NCBI GenBank assembly: GCA_964614345.1
Contig: CAZTLP010000020.1
Location: forward strand, 1 to 23,496
Direction of reading: 5' to 3'
Source: AEGEAN-183 sp964614345
Lineage (GTDB): Bacteria; Pseudomonadota; Gammaproteobacteria; Magnimaribacterales; Magnimaribacteraceae
Length of the DNA: 23,496 nucleotides
Positions within the stretch are counted from its first letter, which is position 1. Every line of letters starts with the position of its first letter. The position numbers were made by a program, and so were the translations under genes. Below are positions 22,334-23,496 of the stretch, piece by piece. The notes beneath the pieces were generated by a model that did not search any database, was not told where the DNA came from, and saw nothing but the letters and a program-made list of their open reading frames with translations.

Positions 22334-23495
22334 TTATTTTCTCTGATTAAATCTTCTTCCGACAAGGGAAGCTGCAATATTGATTTTTTGAATGTCTATT
22401 GTTCCTCCAGCTATACCCCATCCCCAGGCGTCTCTGAATCTTCTTTCCATTTGATATTCTTTGTTGTATCCATACCCGCCCATGAGCTGTATGGCTGTTC
22501 CAGTGACTTCTCTGGCCATTTCATTTGAAAAACATTTACCTACACTTGATTCAAATATACTGGGCAAGCCTTCCGCAGCATTGTGAGCCGCCCGATGAAT
22601 TAATAGCCGACTTGCTTCTACTTTCATTGCCATTTCAGCTAATTTAAGTTGAACCGCTTGAAAATCCACTATTGGCTTACCAAATTGTTCTCTTTCTTGC
22701 ACGTATTCAAGTACCTGTTCTAATGCTCCAGCTGCTTGGCCTAAACTCATGGTTGCATTTCCGCATTTCTAAATCGAAAGCTTCCATTAGTTTCTTAAAA
22801 CCACCGTTAGCTTCCGCAACAATACTTTCTTTGGGAACTTTTACATTATCAAAAAATATATCTGCTGACGGGACTCCATTAAAACCCATAAGTTCTTCCT
22901 GCTTTCCAAAAGTTAATCCTTCAGCATCTTTTTCGACATAGACTGCTCCAATTCCTTTGGCCCCGGGCTCATCAGACATTCTGCAATAAACTACGTAGCC
23001 TTGTGCATGCCCCGCACCGGAACACCATCTTTTCATGCCGTTTAATACCAGATTTCCATCTTTCTCTTCAGCTTTTGTGGTTAAGTCCGTTAAGGCTGAT
23101 CCTGCATGCGGTTCAGACATACTGACCGCAACAAATAAATTACCTTTACAAACTTCAGGTATGACTTTTTGCTTTAAATCCTCATTGGCAAAATGCTCTA
23201 TGGCCTTGATTGGACCAACGGCACTTTCGAAGATTGGCCAAGCTACTACTGAAGAAACCTTGGCAAATTCTTCTAAAACCAACAAAGCGTCTATATTCGA
23301 AAGGCCTAAACCACCGTATTTTTTATTTATATTGATTCCTAAGAATCCCATCTCGGCATATCGACCAAACCATTCGTCAGATAAAAACTCCTTCTTCTCT
23401 TCTAATTCTTTGGCAACAGAAGTCATCTCCTTTTGCGCGAACTCTCTTGCTACAGACTGTAATTCTTTTTGTTCTGGTGTTAATGAAAAGTCCAT
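22334..23495 (-). pseudogene. acyl-CoA dehydrogenase split by a frameshift near 22766
   Basis: Two frames together make one normal dehydrogenase. The N-terminal part (ATG at 23495 to residue 243) has MDFSLTPEQKEL, AVSMSEPHAGSA, KRWCSGAGHA and FDNVKVPKES. It runs to FDLE, then leaves frame into non-homologous residues. The C-terminal part continues from TGC-GGA-AAT (CGNATMSLGQAAG) through FGKPIVDFQAVQ, LMGGYGYN and a GGTIDIQ end. A 2-base deletion (or 1-base insertion) at about 22766 restores the join as FDLE-R-CGNAT. Glu243 aligns with the catalytic Glu of isovaleryl/long-chain ACADs (DLER), and the MCAD-type Glu is absent (AGGT). The break could be an assembly error or a real loss; clean reading frames on both sides favour error or a very recent event. 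Only 1 nt of upstream sequence is in the window. Confidence 0.85.
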
Positions 23496-23496
23496 G

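Noticed and set aside
22672..22941. Plus-strand 89-codon frame across the dehydrogenase frameshift
   Set aside because: It is the antisense of the dehydrogenase, with no independent support; the two minus frames rejoin as one enzyme.
1..23496. CRISPR arrays, insertion sequences, prophage or integrase genes
   Set aside because: No direct-repeat arrays, transposase motifs, integrases or terminal inverted repeats were seen; the window looks like ordinary chromosome.

Overview
The window is AT-rich, tightly packed bacterial DNA from a gammaproteobacterium. ParE, ParC, ThiC, MutM and CoaD follow the Escherichia coli versions closely along their whole length. The low GC, very short intergenic gaps, several acyl-CoA dehydrogenases and a cytochrome P450 suggest an uncultivated, streamlined marine lineage (SAR86-like or similar). 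That placement is inference. Three runs of exactly 100 N (5773-5872, 7266-7365, 11337-11436) are scaffold joins of unknown true size, so this is probably a metagenome or single-cell assembly.

Layout. 1-533: 3'-truncated tRNA-Lys(CTT) and a membrane-anchored DDN/F420-reductase-fold protein. 593-1810: an ACAD10/11-type (LvaC-like) acyl-CoA dehydrogenase. 1823-4220 (minus): rubrerythrin, an Fe-S/CCG-domain protein and a DUF3501 protein, a conserved trio, with a strong hairpin terminator between the first two genes. 4221-4477: regulatory gap holding a Fur-box-like sequence. 4478-7137: coaD facing mutM and a tolC that runs into a gap. 7377-13444 (plus): thiC, peroxiredoxin, cytochrome P450, a DUF7064-like protein, an APH-family kinase and a small helical DUF6285/LvaB-like protein, all closely spaced. 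13487-13642 (minus): an unannotated 51-residue basic/membrane micro-ORF with its own extended -10. 13877-18497: parE-parC-hotdog thioesterase operon. 18502-20592: divergent Kv-beta-type aldo/keto reductase and exported metallo-beta-lactamase-fold hydrolase. 20595-22331: ArgD/AstC-type aminotransferase divergent from a DUF2244 membrane protein. 22334-23495: an acyl-CoA dehydrogenase split by a frameshift at its probable catalytic glutamate.

How the genes may work together. The most interesting set is P450 - DUF7064-like - APH kinase - small helical protein, with the ACAD10/11-type dehydrogenase 8 kb away. In the Pseudomonas levulinate pathway (LvaA kinase, LvaB small partner, LvaC dehydrogenase) and in mammalian ACAD10/11, a hydroxyacyl-CoA is phosphorylated by an APH-fold kinase and an ACAD-fold enzyme then eliminates the phosphate. 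Here a P450 sits at the head of the kinase genes, which suggests a hydroxylate-phosphorylate-eliminate route for a lipid or terpenoid-like substrate. That is inference from gene content; the substrate cannot be read from the sequence.
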